A DNA stretch of 64,000 nucleotides. Origin: CAVUWL01 sp963787415 (lineage in GTDB: Bacteria > Actinomycetota > Thermoleophilia > Solirubrobacterales > 70-9). Both the position numbers and the translations under genes were made by a program. This document shows positions 51,380 to 60,298 of this stretch, piece by piece; positions within the stretch are counted from its first letter, which is position 1; the number at the start of each line of letters is the position of its first letter. The notes beneath the pieces are model-generated. The model was not told the DNA's origin and ran no database searches. It saw only the letters and a list, made by a program, of their open reading frames with translations. The DNA lies in NCBI GenBank assembly GCA_963787415.1, contig CAWBCO010000003.1, forward strand, positions 682,001 through 746,000, read 5' to 3'.

Positions 51380-52285
51380 TTGAGGGTCATCTTCTTGGGC
51401 ACCTCAGATTTCGCGGCTCCGATTCTGCGCTGCCTGGCAGAGTCGGCGCATCGGCCGCTGCTTGTAATCGCACCGCCAGATCGCCCCAGCGGGCGGGGGC
51501 GGGGAATGCGCCCGCCCCCGGTCGCTGAGCTCGCCCACGAAATGGGGATCGAGCTGTTTCAAAGCGCCGACGTCAACGCGGAGGAGACGCTTCAGCGGAT
51601 TCGCTCCGCCAAGCCGCAGGTCGCAGCACTCTGCGCCTTCGGCCAGCTGATCGCCAAGCCGCTGCTCGCGGAGATACCGATCCTCAACGTGCACCCCTCG
51701 CTGCTGCCGCGGTGGCGGGGGGCTGCGCCGATCGAGCGCGCGATCATGGCAGGTGACGCGCGCACCGGAGTCAGCATCATGCGCCTGGATGCCGGGCTCG
51801 ACTCGGGCCCAATCGCGATGCAAGAGGAAACGGTGATTGGGCCCGAGGAGGACTTTGCGGCGCTCTCGGACAAGCTGGCGGGAATCGGGGGGCGGCTTTT
51901 GGTCGCGGCTCTTGAGCAAAGCGCGACCGGGCAAATCGAGTTCGCAGAGCAAGATCACGAGGGCGTCAGCTACGCCGAGAAGATCACCCCCGAGGAGCGT
52001 CGCCTGGACCCTTCGCGCCCGGCCGCGGAGCTGGCCCGTGCGGTCCGCGCCCTCACCCCCCACCTTGGCGCCTATCTGGAGCTCTCCGGTGGCGGCCGCC
52101 TCGCGGTGCTGCGGGCGCGGCCGGTCGAGGTCTCGGTGAGGAAGGGAGACCTGCGGGCCGAGTGGGGGGCGCTGCTCTTGGGCTGCGGGCGGGGCGCCCT
52201 TCGAGTTGAAGTTGTCCAGGCTGCGGGGGGCAAGCCGATGGCGGCCGATGCCTACCTGCGCGGGCACCCGCTGCCGAGACTTTGA
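51380..52285 (+). CDS. fmt: Methionyl-tRNA formyltransferase
   Basis: Formylates initiator Met-tRNA with 10-formyl-THF. About 301 residues. It begins RVIFLGTSDFAAPILRCL, has PPDRPSGRGRGMRPPPVAELA, the catalytic ILNVHPSLLPRWRGAAPIERAI with Asn/His, and MRLDAGLDSGPI; the C-terminal tRNA-binding domain contains ISYAEKI-like VSYAEKITPEERRLD. The TTG at 51380 is preferred because it gives the usual N-terminus. Upstream TTG at 51350 and a frame reading back into def are possible but would add residues without family support. No clear ribosome site. Confidence 0.92.
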   Translation: MRVIFLGTSDFAAPILRCLAESAHRPLLVIAPPDRPSGRGRGMRPPPVAELAHEMGIELFQSADVNAEETLQRIRSAKPQVAALCAFGQLIAKPLLAEIPILNVHPSLLPRWRGAAPIERAIMAGDARTGVSIMRLDAGLDSGPIAMQEETVIGPEEDFAALSDKLAGIGGRLLVAALEQSATGQIEFAEQDHEGVSYAEKITPEERRLDPSRPAAELARAVRALTPHLGAYLELSGGGRLAVLRARPVEVSVRKGDLRAEWGALLLGCGRGALRVEVVQAAGGKPMAADAYLRGHPLPRL

Positions 52286-52345
52286 GCGCGAATCAAGCCA
52301 GGTGCGCCGCGCTTTGGGTCCGCAACACCGTGCCGGGCGGCTGAG

Positions 52346-53782
52346 ATGGGCGCGGTCTCGGTGGCTCGCGAGTTGGCCTTTGAAGCAATCCGTGCGACCT
52401 TTGAGCGAGGCGCCTTCACCGAGGTCGCCTTCCGCCAGGCAGCCGAGGGCCATCGAGACCTCAATGGCCGCGAGCGCGCCCAGGCCCAGCGCCTCAGCTA
52501 CGGCGCGGTGCAGCGGCGGGGGACCACCGACGCGGCGATCGAGCGACTCGCCGAGCGCTCACCAAGGGCGCTTGATCCACCGCTTCTGGCCGCCCTGCGG
52601 CTCGGCCTCTATGAGCTGCTATTTGCCGACGCGACCCCAGATCACGCCGCCGTCGATCAGGCCGTGGAGTTGGTCAAGCGCTGCGGTGCCGCCCACGCCG
52701 CCGGCCTGGTCAACGCCGTGCTGCGCCGCGCCGCACGCGAACGCGAGTCTCTGAGCGCCGCCCTCTTGGGAGATGACTCGACCCCGGCAACGGCGGCGAT
52801 CGCCCACTCGGCGCCGCTCTGGCTGGTCCAGATGTGGTGGGCGGAGCTCGGTCCCGACGGCGCTCGCTCCTTGCTGCGCAGCTGCAATCAGCCGGCCGAG
52901 GTGGCGATGCGGGTGAGCAGCGCTCCCCGGCCGACCGGCGAGGGCTCCGGGCGCAGCGATGGGAGCGCCGGCGCCCTCCGCAGCAAAGCGCTGGCAAGGC
53001 TGGGTGCGGCGGGGGTCAGCGCGCGGGTCCCCGCCGGGGGGTGGCCGCTTTGCGCGGCCGAGCAGATCGTCCTCAGCGGCAGGGTGGGGGAGATCACGGG
53101 GGAAATGGTTTCAGCTGGGGAGCTAACTCCGCAAAGCCGTGGCTCCGCGGCGGTGGTCGAGGTGCTCGATCCCAGCGAGGGCGAGCACGTCCTTGACCTC
53201 TGCGCCGGCCCGGGAATAAAGACCGGGCAGATCGCGGCGCGGATTGGCGATCGCGGCGAGGTGATCTCGGTCGAGCTCGACCGAGATCGGGCGGCCGAGG
53301 TGGCGGCTCAGGCGCGCAGGCTCGGTCTTCGCAGCGTCACCGTGATCGAGGCCGACGCTGCGCCGGTGCAGATCCCTAGCGGCTTTGACCGGGTGCTCTT
53401 GGATGCGCCCTGCTCAGATCTGGGCGCGCTTGCCTCCAGACCCGACGCGCGCTGGCGCAAGTCGCCGAAGCTGATCGAGCGCCTGGTCGGAGTCCAGCGC
53501 CGGGCGCTCCTTGCTGCCGCGGCCGCGCTTCGACCGGGCGGGGTTTTGTGTTATGCGACCTGCACGATCTCGCGCCGGGAGAATGAGGATCAGATCGGCG
53601 GGCTGCTTGAGGCCAGCGAGCTCGGTCAGGTGCCGCGCCTTGAGATCGAGGATCTGGGCGCCCGCGCCCCGTCCCTTGCCTCCCCGCTTGACCGGCGCTG
53701 TCTGCAACTGCGCCCAGATCGCGATCAGACCACGGGGTTTTTCATTTCCCGTCTGAGGCGCCATGATGGTGGCTATGAGTGA
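52346..53782 (+). CDS. rsmB: 16S rRNA (cytosine-967 C5)-methyltransferase RsmB
   Basis: SAM-dependent enzyme that methylates C967 of 16S rRNA. 478 residues. An N-terminal NusB-like RNA-binding domain (1-140; RLSYGAVQRRGTTDAAIERL, PPLLAALRLGLYELLF, VNAVLRR) is followed by the catalytic domain: VLDLCAGPGIKTGQIAA, FDRVLLDAPCSDLGAL with the releasing Cys, and LCYATCTISRRENEDQI with the nucleophile Cys. The order def-fmt-rsmB is widespread. The ATG is 60 bp after fmt. The 3' end overlaps the zinc-ribbon gene. Confidence 0.93.
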   Translation: MGAVSVARELAFEAIRATFERGAFTEVAFRQAAEGHRDLNGRERAQAQRLSYGAVQRRGTTDAAIERLAERSPRALDPPLLAALRLGLYELLFADATPDHAAVDQAVELVKRCGAAHAAGLVNAVLRRAARERESLSAALLGDDSTPATAAIAHSAPLWLVQMWWAELGPDGARSLLRSCNQPAEVAMRVSSAPRPTGEGSGRSDGSAGALRSKALARLGAAGVSARVPAGGWPLCAAEQIVLSGRVGEITGEMVSAGELTPQSRGSAAVVEVLDPSEGEHVLDLCAGPGIKTGQIAARIGDRGEVISVELDRDRAAEVAAQARRLGLRSVTVIEADAAPVQIPSGFDRVLLDAPCSDLGALASRPDARWRKSPKLIERLVGVQRRALLAAAAALRPGGVLCYATCTISRRENEDQIGGLLEASELGQVPRLEIEDLGARAPSLASPLDRRCLQLRPDRDQTTGFFISRLRRHDGGYE

Positions 53783-54014
53783 GGTCAGCGAGGCCGATAG
53801 CCCGTTGCGCCGGGCGCCGTGTCCGGGCTGCGGTGAGCCGTGGTTGCGTCCCACGCAGCTACCCGGGCGCTTTCGATGCGTCTACTGCCTTCGTCGCTTC
53901 GAGCTCGTCTCCCAGTGCCCCAACTGTGGCGAACACCAGACGATCGCGCGGATGAGCCACACCGAGGACATGCAGTGCCAGATCTGTGGCTCCTCGATGC
54001 TGAGGCCGGTTTGA
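53775..54014 (+). CDS. Small zinc-ribbon protein
   Basis: A protein of 79 residues (83 if it starts at the ATG at 53763) with four CxxC pairs: CPGC, CVYC, CPNC and CQIC. They would bind two zinc ions in a double ribbon. Similar in layout to the small YfgJ-like zinc-ribbon proteins, whose role is not known. The start overlaps the rsmB stop, and ATG 53775 (MSEVSEADS) gives the shortest overlap. The function cannot be assigned; a role with rRNA or ribosomes is suggested only by neighbours. Confidence 0.7.
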   Translation: MSEVSEADSPLRRAPCPGCGEPWLRPTQLPGRFRCVYCLRRFELVSQCPNCGEHQTIARMSHTEDMQCQICGSSMLRPV

Positions 54015-54108
54015 TTGCCGTCTCGCTCCCAACTGCCGGCTCGATCTCCTCTGCGCTCCCGTGGCATCGGGGCGTGTAGAGATCGGCGCGCTGTCGGTGG
54101 GCGTCGGC

Positions 54109-54114
54109 TAGGTT
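54109..54114 (+). promoter_or_regulatory. -10 box of a leaderless promoter (rpe)
   Basis: TAGGTT with 7 nt to ATG. Confidence 0.45.
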
Positions 54115-54121
54115 TTTTGGG

Positions 54122-54808
54122 ATGAGCGAGATCCTGCGTGAATTGCTGGGCGCCCCGCGGGTCGCGCCCTCGATCCTCTCGGCGGACTTTTCTCGCCTCG
54201 GCGCCCAGGTTGGCGAGGTGATCGAGGCCGGCGCGCGGGTGATCCACGTCGACGTCATGGACGGCCATTTCGTGCCGCCGATCACGATCGGGCCGTTGGT
54301 CGCCGGCTCGATCGCCGACCAGGTCCACGACGCCGGCGCCGCGCTCGACGTCCACCTGATGATCGAGGCACCGGAGCGCCAGCTCGAGGCCTTCGCCGAG
54401 GCTGGGGCCGACTCGATCACCTTTCACCTCGAGGCCACCCCGCATGCCAACCGTACCCTGAGCGCGATCCGCGAGCTCGGTTGTCTGGCCGGGGTGGCGA
54501 TCAACCCGGCCACCCCGGTGGAGGCCGTCGCCGAACTGAGGGGCTTCGCCGATCTCGTGCTTTGCATGAGCGTCAACCCGGGCTGGGGTGCGCAGGCTTT
54601 TATCGAGTCCTCACCGCAAAAGGTTGGCCGCCTTGCCGCCCTGATCGGCGAGGCAACGATCGAGGTTGACGGCGGCATCGATCCCAAAACGGCGGCCCCG
54701 ATGGCGGGCGCCGGAGCCTCCCTGTTCGTCGCCGGATCGGCGATTTTCGGCGCCGCCGACCCCGCCAGCGCCTACGCGGAGATCGCCGCCGCCGCCGGCG
54801 CTGCCTAG
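54122..54808 (+). CDS. rpe: Ribulose-phosphate 3-epimerase
   Basis: Interconverts ribulose 5-phosphate and xylulose 5-phosphate. 228 residues, TIM barrel. VAPSILSADFSRLG, VIHVDVMDGHFVPPITIGP, LDVHLMIEAP, ITFHLEA, AINPATPVEAV, CMSVNPGWGAQAFI, IEVDGGIDPKT and AGSAIFGA match the family from start to end. The metal ligands are the H/D residues in HVDVMDGH and DVHLM. Convergent with the flippase, 1 bp between stops. Ribulose 5-phosphate is also a riboflavin precursor, and the rib operon lies 3 kb downstream. Confidence 0.96.
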   Translation: MSEILRELLGAPRVAPSILSADFSRLGAQVGEVIEAGARVIHVDVMDGHFVPPITIGPLVAGSIADQVHDAGAALDVHLMIEAPERQLEAFAEAGADSITFHLEATPHANRTLSAIRELGCLAGVAINPATPVEAVAELRGFADLVLCMSVNPGWGAQAFIESSPQKVGRLAALIGEATIEVDGGIDPKTAAPMAGAGASLFVAGSAIFGAADPASAYAEIAAAAGAA

Positions 54809-54809
54809 C

Positions 54810-56231
54810 TCAAACGTTCTCATCGACCATCGCCAGCTGGATCTCCAGCTCCTGGGCGGAGCCGACCTGGGGAACGTCCTCGGGACGCTCGTGTGGGCGG
54901 CGATAGATGACCAGGAGGAGCCCCAGCAGCAATCCCGCGGTGAGGACGAAGCCGACCTCCACCCGGCGGAACTCGTTGTTGACCAGGGGGATGAAGTTCC
55001 AGGCGATAAAAAAGGCAGCGCAGCTGATCCAGCGTGCGGCGGCCCGGCGCACCTGACCCTGGGCGACGCAGGCCTGGTTGATCGTCACCGAGGCCAGATA
55101 GAGGCCCATACCTGCCGTGATCAGCAGCAGCCCCGGGCGGTCGTAGGTGAACTTGTTGCTGAAGGCGATCTGCATCATCCGCGGCCCGGCGATGCCCATC
55201 ACCAGGGCAGAGATGGCGGTGAAGGCGGCGATCCCGACCAAGACCATCCGAACCGAGCGGTGAAACTCCTCCTCGCTGCCCTCCTCGGTGGAGGTGTGCA
55301 GGCCGGTCAGGTGGGGAAGGATGCTGGTCGAAACGGCCTGAAAGAGCTGCAGCGGGGCACGGGCGATCATCAGCACGTTGAAGATGTAGCCGGCCGCCGC
55401 GGCTCCCTGGATCGTGTGGGCGATCAGCGGTCCGGCGTTTAAGAAGGTCTGTTCGCTGAACATGATCACCAAGACGGCGGCCGCGAAGCCGGTCCCGTGG
55501 GTGAGTGAGAAGTCTGAGTTCTTGGCGCCCTTGACCGCGGCCTGGGGCGTGCTTTGCGCCGCGCGCTGGGCCCTGCGGGCAAAGGCGAGGGGGACGATCA
55601 TCAGGCCGAGGGAGGGAGCGGCGAGGATCCCGGTCGCAACCGCTGACTCGCCGCTTAGGACGCTGAGCGCGACGAGGACCGCGAAGGTGGTGCGAAACAT
55701 CGATTCGGAGAGGATCAGCGCCGCGAACAGGCCGAAGCGGCGGTTGCCGGCGAGAAAGCCGCGGGCGAAGTAGCTCGCCGCGTAAAACACCACGGTCGAG
55801 AAGAAGATCCAGTAAAGCGCTTCGTTACCCTCGAGCAGGTCGTTTTGCAGGGGTCCGCGAAGGGCCAGCGCGCCGACCGCGAAGAGCGCCGTGAGGCCGA
55901 GCTGGATTTTCGCCGCGACCCGCATCGGGGCGCCGATTGGTTCGTCTTTGACGAGCCGTTCGGAGATGTGGCGGGAGAGCAGTTGTTCGATCGGCCCATA
56001 GAGAGTCGAAACGGTGATGAACACCGCCGACCAGAGCACGGTGATCTGCCCGTAGTCGGATTTCGACAACACGTGGGAGGCGATGAAGAAGTAGGTGTAG
56101 GTGATGACCCCGGTGAGGCCGACGCCGACGGCGAGGAAGCTCGCCGTCTTGCCGTAGTCGGCGGTTGTCGAGTCGGCCTCAGGGTCGCGCGCCTGGCGCG
56201 GGCCGAGAAATTTCTCGCGCAGTCCCATCAT
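54810..56231 (-). CDS. Polysaccharide flippase, MOP/Wzx type
   Basis: 473 residues with about 14 hydrophobic helices and short loops. The N-terminal cytoplasmic tail (1-28) is charged, then FLAVGVGLTGVITYTYFFIASHVLSKSDYG is a typical Wzx/MATE-fold start. It would move a lipid-linked sugar unit across the inner membrane. The ATG at 56231 overlaps the stop of the upstream glycosyltransferase (ATGA), so the two form one small operon likely to make and export the same glycan. Substrate unknown. Confidence 0.82.
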   Translation of the reverse strand: MMGLREKFLGPRQARDPEADSTTADYGKTASFLAVGVGLTGVITYTYFFIASHVLSKSDYGQITVLWSAVFITVSTLYGPIEQLLSRHISERLVKDEPIGAPMRVAAKIQLGLTALFAVGALALRGPLQNDLLEGNEALYWIFFSTVVFYAASYFARGFLAGNRRFGLFAALILSESMFRTTFAVLVALSVLSGESAVATGILAAPSLGLMIVPLAFARRAQRAAQSTPQAAVKGAKNSDFSLTHGTGFAAAVLVIMFSEQTFLNAGPLIAHTIQGAAAAGYIFNVLMIARAPLQLFQAVSTSILPHLTGLHTSTEEGSEEEFHRSVRMVLVGIAAFTAISALVMGIAGPRMMQIAFSNKFTYDRPGLLLITAGMGLYLASVTINQACVAQGQVRRAAARWISCAAFFIAWNFIPLVNNEFRRVEVGFVLTAGLLLGLLLVIYRRPHERPEDVPQVGSAQELEIQLAMVDENV

Positions 56232-57214
56232 TGCGGTGGTTTGGCGCTCTCATAGTGAGAGGGCTCCACGCCAAGCGCCAGCTCGACCCGTCGGACGCGT
56301 TCAAAGACTCGTTGCGTCATCACCCGCTGTCCGGCCAGCAGGTCGCCGATCACCCCGAGCGCGATCAGCTGCACCGCGGCGATGAAGAGCACGGCGCCGA
56401 GGATCAGCGACTGGATGTGCCCGGTGCTGTCGCCGTTGATGATCCAATCGGCCAGGAAGGGCACCCAGGCGGCGATCGCGAACAAGAAGACGATCAGCCC
56501 GGCGGTTGCGAACACGCGCAGCGGCTCATAGCGTGCATAGATCCGCATGATTGCCAGCCCGTTGCGCCGGACGTAGGAGCCGGTCGAGTCAAACAGCCGC
56601 GACTCGCGGGCCTGGGGGTTGGTTCGGACCTCGACCTGATCGACGGCGATCAGCATCTTGCCAGCTTGGATCAGGCTCTCGAGGGTGTAGGTGAAGTCAT
56701 CGACGACGAGCAGTTGCAGGGCGGCCTCGCGGTTATAGGCGCGAAAACCCGAGGTGGTGTCGGCGATCTCGGTTCCCGAGAGCCGCCTCACTACCCAGCT
56801 GCCGAGCCGCTGGAGCGCCTTCTTGGCGCCGGAGAAGTGCTCGATCTGGGCAATCTGGCGGTCGCCGACCACCATGTCGGCGCGCCCGGCGAGGATCGGA
56901 GCGAGCAGCTTGGCGATATCGGCGCCGCGGTACTGGTTGTCGGCATCGGTGTTGACGACGACGTCGGCGCCGAGTTTCAGGCAGGCGTCGAGACCGGCCT
57001 GAAAGCCGGCGGCTAGGCCCTTGTTGTTGGTCAATCGGACGATGTGTTGGACGCCGTGGGCGCGGGCCACCGCGAGCGTGGCATCGGTCGAGCCGTCATC
57101 GATGATCAGCTGCTCGATCTGATCGACGCCCTCGATATGGCGCGGCAGCTCGGCCAGGGTTGCCGGTAGCGTCGCCTCCTCATTCAGGCAGGGGATCTGG
57201 ATGATCAGCTTCAT
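56228..57214 (-). CDS. GT2-family glycosyltransferase with C-terminal membrane helices
   Basis: 328 residues. It begins LIIQIPCLNEEATLPATLAELP, has LIIDDGSTDAT, the metal motif VVNTDADNQY and DTTSGFRAYNREAALQLL, characteristic of DPM1/DPG-synthase-like GT2 enzymes that make polyprenyl-phosphate sugars. Two C-terminal helices (about 240-262 and 275-297) anchor it. The ATG at 57214 is chosen; a further in-frame start 23 codons upstream runs into the divergent ribD promoter. A minus-strand TACCCT lies 12 nt upstream. Confidence 0.88.
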   Translation of the reverse strand: MKLIIQIPCLNEEATLPATLAELPRHIEGVDQIEQLIIDDGSTDATLAVARAHGVQHIVRLTNNKGLAAGFQAGLDACLKLGADVVVNTDADNQYRGADIAKLLAPILAGRADMVVGDRQIAQIEHFSGAKKALQRLGSWVVRRLSGTEIADTTSGFRAYNREAALQLLVVDDFTYTLESLIQAGKMLIAVDQVEVRTNPQARESRLFDSTGSYVRRNGLAIMRIYARYEPLRVFATAGLIVFLFAIAAWVPFLADWIINGDSTGHIQSLILGAVLFIAAVQLIALGVIGDLLAGQRVMTQRVFERVRRVELALGVEPSHYESAKPPQ

Positions 57215-57226
57215 GACGGGCCGCTC

Positions 57227-57232
57227 AGGGTA
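57227..57232 (-). promoter_or_regulatory. -10 box before the glycosyltransferase
   Basis: Minus-strand TACCCT with 12 nt to ATG; leader of about 5 nt. Confidence 0.3.
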
Positions 57233-57257
57233 TCCGGATGTGAAGTCGGCACGGCAG

Positions 57258-57263
57258 TAGAAT
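57258..57263 (+). promoter_or_regulatory. -10 box of the riboflavin operon
   Basis: TAGAAT, 28 nt before the ribD ATG (57292). No FMN riboswitch fits the 77-bp space. Confidence 0.45.
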
Positions 57264-57269
57264 CTGGTT

Positions 57270-57285
57270 GATTGACAAGTCAATC
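57270..57285. promoter_or_regulatory. Inverted repeat at the ribD start region
   Basis: GATTGAC and GTCAATC, perfect 7-bp arms around AA. It lies just after the TAGAAT box, where a repressor would block transcription, or as a small hairpin in the mRNA leader. Confidence 0.4.
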
Positions 57286-57291
57286 GGTCCG

Positions 57292-58344
57292 ATGAACGCT
57301 GCCTTGACAGATATCGAGCGCCGCCATTTGGAGCGAGCGCTCGAGCTCGCCGAGGGCGGCCGTGGCCGGGTCAGCCCCAACCCCCTGGTCGGGGCGGTGA
57401 TCGCTCGCGGCGCCGAGGTGCTTGGCGAGGGCTTCCACGCGGCGCTCGGTGAGCGCCATGCCGAGCGGGTCGCCTTGGGGGACTGTCGCGATCGTGGCCA
57501 AAGCGCCTCCGGGGCGACGATGTACGTGACCCTCGAGCCCTGCGCTCACCAGGGCCGCCAGCCGCCCTGCGCTGAGGCGATTCTGGCAGCTGGGATCAGC
57601 CGGGTCGTGATCGGCTCTGAGGATCCCACGCAGAAGGCCAGCGGAGCCGGTCCCAAGATCTTGCGCGATGGTGGAGTTGAGGTGGAGCTGGCCGGCGGCG
57701 AGCCGGCCGCCGCGGCGCGGGCACTCAACCAGCCGTTTCGAAAGCACGCCCGCAGCGGGCAGCCGCTGGTGGTCTTAAAGATGGCGATCTCCCTCGACGG
57801 TCAGACCTCGACCCCGGCCGGGGACTCACCCTGGATCTCGAGCGAGCAAAGCCAGCGACTGGTGCACCGTTGGCGGGCGGAGTTTGACGCGGTGGGGGTT
57901 GGTATCGGCACCGTTTTGGCAGATGATCCGCTGCTCACCGCACGAGGCCCGGGCGCCCTCCGCCAACCGCAGCGGGTCGTCTTTGACTCGCGCGCCCGCC
58001 TGCCCTTGGACTCCCGGCTACTCGGCAGCCTCGATCACTCCCCGCTGATCGTGATCAGCTCGACTCGGGCAGACCCCACTCGGCTTGGCGCCTTGCGCGA
58101 GGCTGGTGCGGAGGTGATCCTTGCCGATCGGATCGAGATCGCACTCGCCGAGCTCGGGCGCCGCCCGATCACCAGCCTCATGCTCGAGGGTGGCGCCACC
58201 CTTGCCGCCAGCTTCACCGGGGCCGGGCAGATCGATGAGGCGCGGGTCTTCGTCGCGGCGATCTTGCTTGGCACCGGCGCCCGCCAGAGCGCGCTTCAGC
58301 CAAGCGAGGACACCCTGATCACGGCCCGTTTCAGGGAGTGGTGA
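57292..58344 (+). CDS. ribD: Bifunctional deaminase/reductase RibD
   Basis: Second and third steps of riboflavin synthesis. 350 residues. The deaminase domain (1-145) has HAERVAL and TLEPCAHQGRQPPCAEAI with the zinc ligands; the reductase domain (about 150-350) has LVVLKMAISLDGQTSTPAGDSPWISS, VGIGTVLADDP, LMLEGGATLA. The ATG at 57292 is preferred; TTG at 57268 would put the start codon 4 nt from the -10 box. First gene of ribD-ribE-ribBA-ribH. Confidence 0.94.
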   Translation: MNAALTDIERRHLERALELAEGGRGRVSPNPLVGAVIARGAEVLGEGFHAALGERHAERVALGDCRDRGQSASGATMYVTLEPCAHQGRQPPCAEAILAAGISRVVIGSEDPTQKASGAGPKILRDGGVEVELAGGEPAAAARALNQPFRKHARSGQPLVVLKMAISLDGQTSTPAGDSPWISSEQSQRLVHRWRAEFDAVGVGIGTVLADDPLLTARGPGALRQPQRVVFDSRARLPLDSRLLGSLDHSPLIVISSTRADPTRLGALREAGAEVILADRIEIALAELGRRPITSLMLEGGATLAASFTGAGQIDEARVFVAAILLGTGARQSALQPSEDTLITARFREW

Positions 58345-58949
58345 TGTTCACCGGCCTGATTGAAGACGTCGGCACCGTGGAGTCGATTAGCTCAGACGCC
58401 GGCGGTGCTAGGTTGCGGATCGCGACCCACCTCGGCGCCGAAATTGGGCCCGGTGACTCGGTCGCCGTCGATGGGGTCTGCCTGACCGCGACCGGCGCCG
58501 ATCGTGATGGCTTTGAGACGGAGGCGATGAACCAGACCCTGGCGGTCAGCTCGCTGGCTTTTTTGGAGGTTGGCGGGCGGGTCAATCTGGAGCTCGCGGT
58601 GAGGGCATCTGACCGGCTCGGCGGTCACATCGTCCAGGGTCACGTCGATGCACTTGCGGCGGTGATCTCGGTCAGCGAAGACGGCTTCGCTCGCCGCCTG
58701 CGGGTCGCCGTTGATCGCGCCTTGATCCGCTCGGTGGTCGAGAAGGGTTCGCTCGCCTTGAACGGAGTCAGCCTCACCGTTGCGGCACTCGGGGAGGATT
58801 GGATCGAGGTCTCACTGATTCCCGAGACGCTGCGGCGCACCAACCTCGGCGCAGCCGCGAGCCCCGGGGTCCTCAACCTCGAGTTCGACATCGTTGCCAA
58901 GTACGTGCAGCGCCTGGTGTCACCATTGGCTGCAAAGGAGCGAGCGTGA
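58344..58949 (+). CDS. ribE: Riboflavin synthase alpha subunit
   Basis: Dismutates two lumazine molecules to riboflavin. 201 residues with two lumazine-binding repeats: MFTGLIEDVGTVESI at the start and LGGHIVQGHVDALA at about residue 93. The ATG overlaps the ribD stop (TGATG) with GGGAG 5 nt upstream; GTG at 58338 would add two residues before the invariant MFTG. It ends with a GTGA overlap to ribBA. Confidence 0.95.
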   Translation: MFTGLIEDVGTVESISSDAGGARLRIATHLGAEIGPGDSVAVDGVCLTATGADRDGFETEAMNQTLAVSSLAFLEVGGRVNLELAVRASDRLGGHIVQGHVDALAAVISVSEDGFARRLRVAVDRALIRSVVEKGSLALNGVSLTVAALGEDWIEVSLIPETLRRTNLGAAASPGVLNLEFDIVAKYVQRLVSPLAAKERA

Positions 58950-60298
58950 GCGCGATCAGCAAGGAGGCAAAGACGGTGGCCAGCAAGGTGGGGACCAAGG
59001 TCAGCCCGTTCTCGAGCGTGGAGGAGGCGATCGAGGAGATTCGTCGCGGGCGGATGGTCGTCGTCTGCGATGACGAGACCCGCGAGAACGAGGGCGATCT
59101 GACGATGGCGGCGCAGTTCGCGACGCCAGAGGCGATCAACTTCATGGCGAAGGAGGGGCGCGGCCTGATCTGTCTCTCGCTGCGCGCCGAACGTTGCGAG
59201 GCGCTGGGGCTGAACCTGATGGCCGCCAAGAACGAAGCGCCGCTTCAGACCGCCTTTACCGTTGCGGTTGAGGCCAGGGTCGGAGTGACGACGGGGATAT
59301 CGGCCCATGACCGCGCCCACACGATCCAGGTCGCAATCGATCCCCGCTCGACCCCATATGACCTGGTCCAGCCCGGTCATGTCTTCCCCCTCAAGGCCAA
59401 AGACGGCGGTGTCTTGGAGCGCGCCGGACAGACCGAGGCCTCGGTCGATCTGGCCCGGCTCGCTGGCCTGATTCCGGCCGGGGTGATCTGCGAGATCATG
59501 AATGACGACGGGACGATGGCGCGCGTTCCCGACCTCGTCCCCTACTGCCAGCGCCACAACCTGAAGATGATCACGGTCGCCGACCTGATCGCCTATCGCC
59601 GCCGTACCGAGAAGCTCGTGGAGCGGGTCGTGGCGACCGCTCTGCCGACCGAGTTCGGCGATTTCAGCGCGGTCGGTTACCGATCGTTGGTCGATGACAA
59701 ACACCACGTTGCGATGGTCAAGGGGGAGGTCGAGGGAGCCGCCGATGTGCTCGTGCGGGTTCACAGCGAGTGTCTCACCGGGGATGTTTTTCACAGCATG
59801 CGCTGCGATTGTGGCGAGCAGCTGGCGGCGGCATTGAGGATGATCGAGGAGGAGGGACGCGGCGTCCTCCTCTACCTCTCTCAGGAGGGACGCGGGATCG
59901 GCCTGCTCAACAAGCTGAGGGCCTACAAGCTCCAAGAGGATGGGGCGGACACGGTCGAGGCGAACCTCAAGCTGGGGCTGCCCGCGGACCTGCGTGACTA
60001 CGGGATCGGCGCCCAGATCCTTGGCGATCTGGGCCTGAGCAGCATCCGGATCCTGACCAACAACCCGAAAAAGATCATCGGCCTCGAGGGTTACGGGCTC
60101 TCGGTCACCGAGCAGCTGCCGATCGAGGCGACTCCAAACGCCCACAACGAGGACTACCTGCGGGCAAAGCGCGACAAACTGGGCCATTCCCTGCACCATC
60201 AGGGGCTCGCCCTCGATGAGGAGATGATCCACGAGGAGGAGGACCGCGACGCGCGGAATTCCGCCAACTCCGAGGCCGTCGAGCGCGATCGTGGCTGA
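58946..60298 (+). CDS. ribBA: Bifunctional DHBP synthase/GTP cyclohydrolase II
   Basis: 450 residues. N-terminal DHBP synthase (MVVVCDDETRENEGDLTMAAQF, GISAHDRAHTI) makes the four-carbon unit from ribulose 5-phosphate; C-terminal cyclohydrolase II (VRVHSECLTGDVFHSMRCDCGEQ zinc cysteines, LYLSQEGRGIGLLNKLRAYKLQ) makes the pyrimidine. Both active sites look intact. GTG start with AAAGGAG 5 nt upstream; a frame reading back 49 codons into ribE is rejected. The stop overlaps ribH by 8 bp. Confidence 0.95.
   Translation: MSAISKEAKTVASKVGTKVSPFSSVEEAIEEIRRGRMVVVCDDETRENEGDLTMAAQFATPEAINFMAKEGRGLICLSLRAERCEALGLNLMAAKNEAPLQTAFTVAVEARVGVTTGISAHDRAHTIQVAIDPRSTPYDLVQPGHVFPLKAKDGGVLERAGQTEASVDLARLAGLIPAGVICEIMNDDGTMARVPDLVPYCQRHNLKMITVADLIAYRRRTEKLVERVVATALPTEFGDFSAVGYRSLVDDKHHVAMVKGEVEGAADVLVRVHSECLTGDVFHSMRCDCGEQLAAALRMIEEEGRGVLLYLSQEGRGIGLLNKLRAYKLQEDGADTVEANLKLGLPADLRDYGIGAQILGDLGLSSIRILTNNPKKIIGLEGYGLSVTEQLPIEATPNAHNEDYLRAKRDKLGHSLHHQGLALDEEMIHEEEDRDARNSANSEAVERDRG

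Noticed and set aside
54666..55442. Plus-strand frame opposite the flippase 3' end
   Set aside because: It overlaps rpe and lies opposite a membrane protein; composition is that of a shadow frame.
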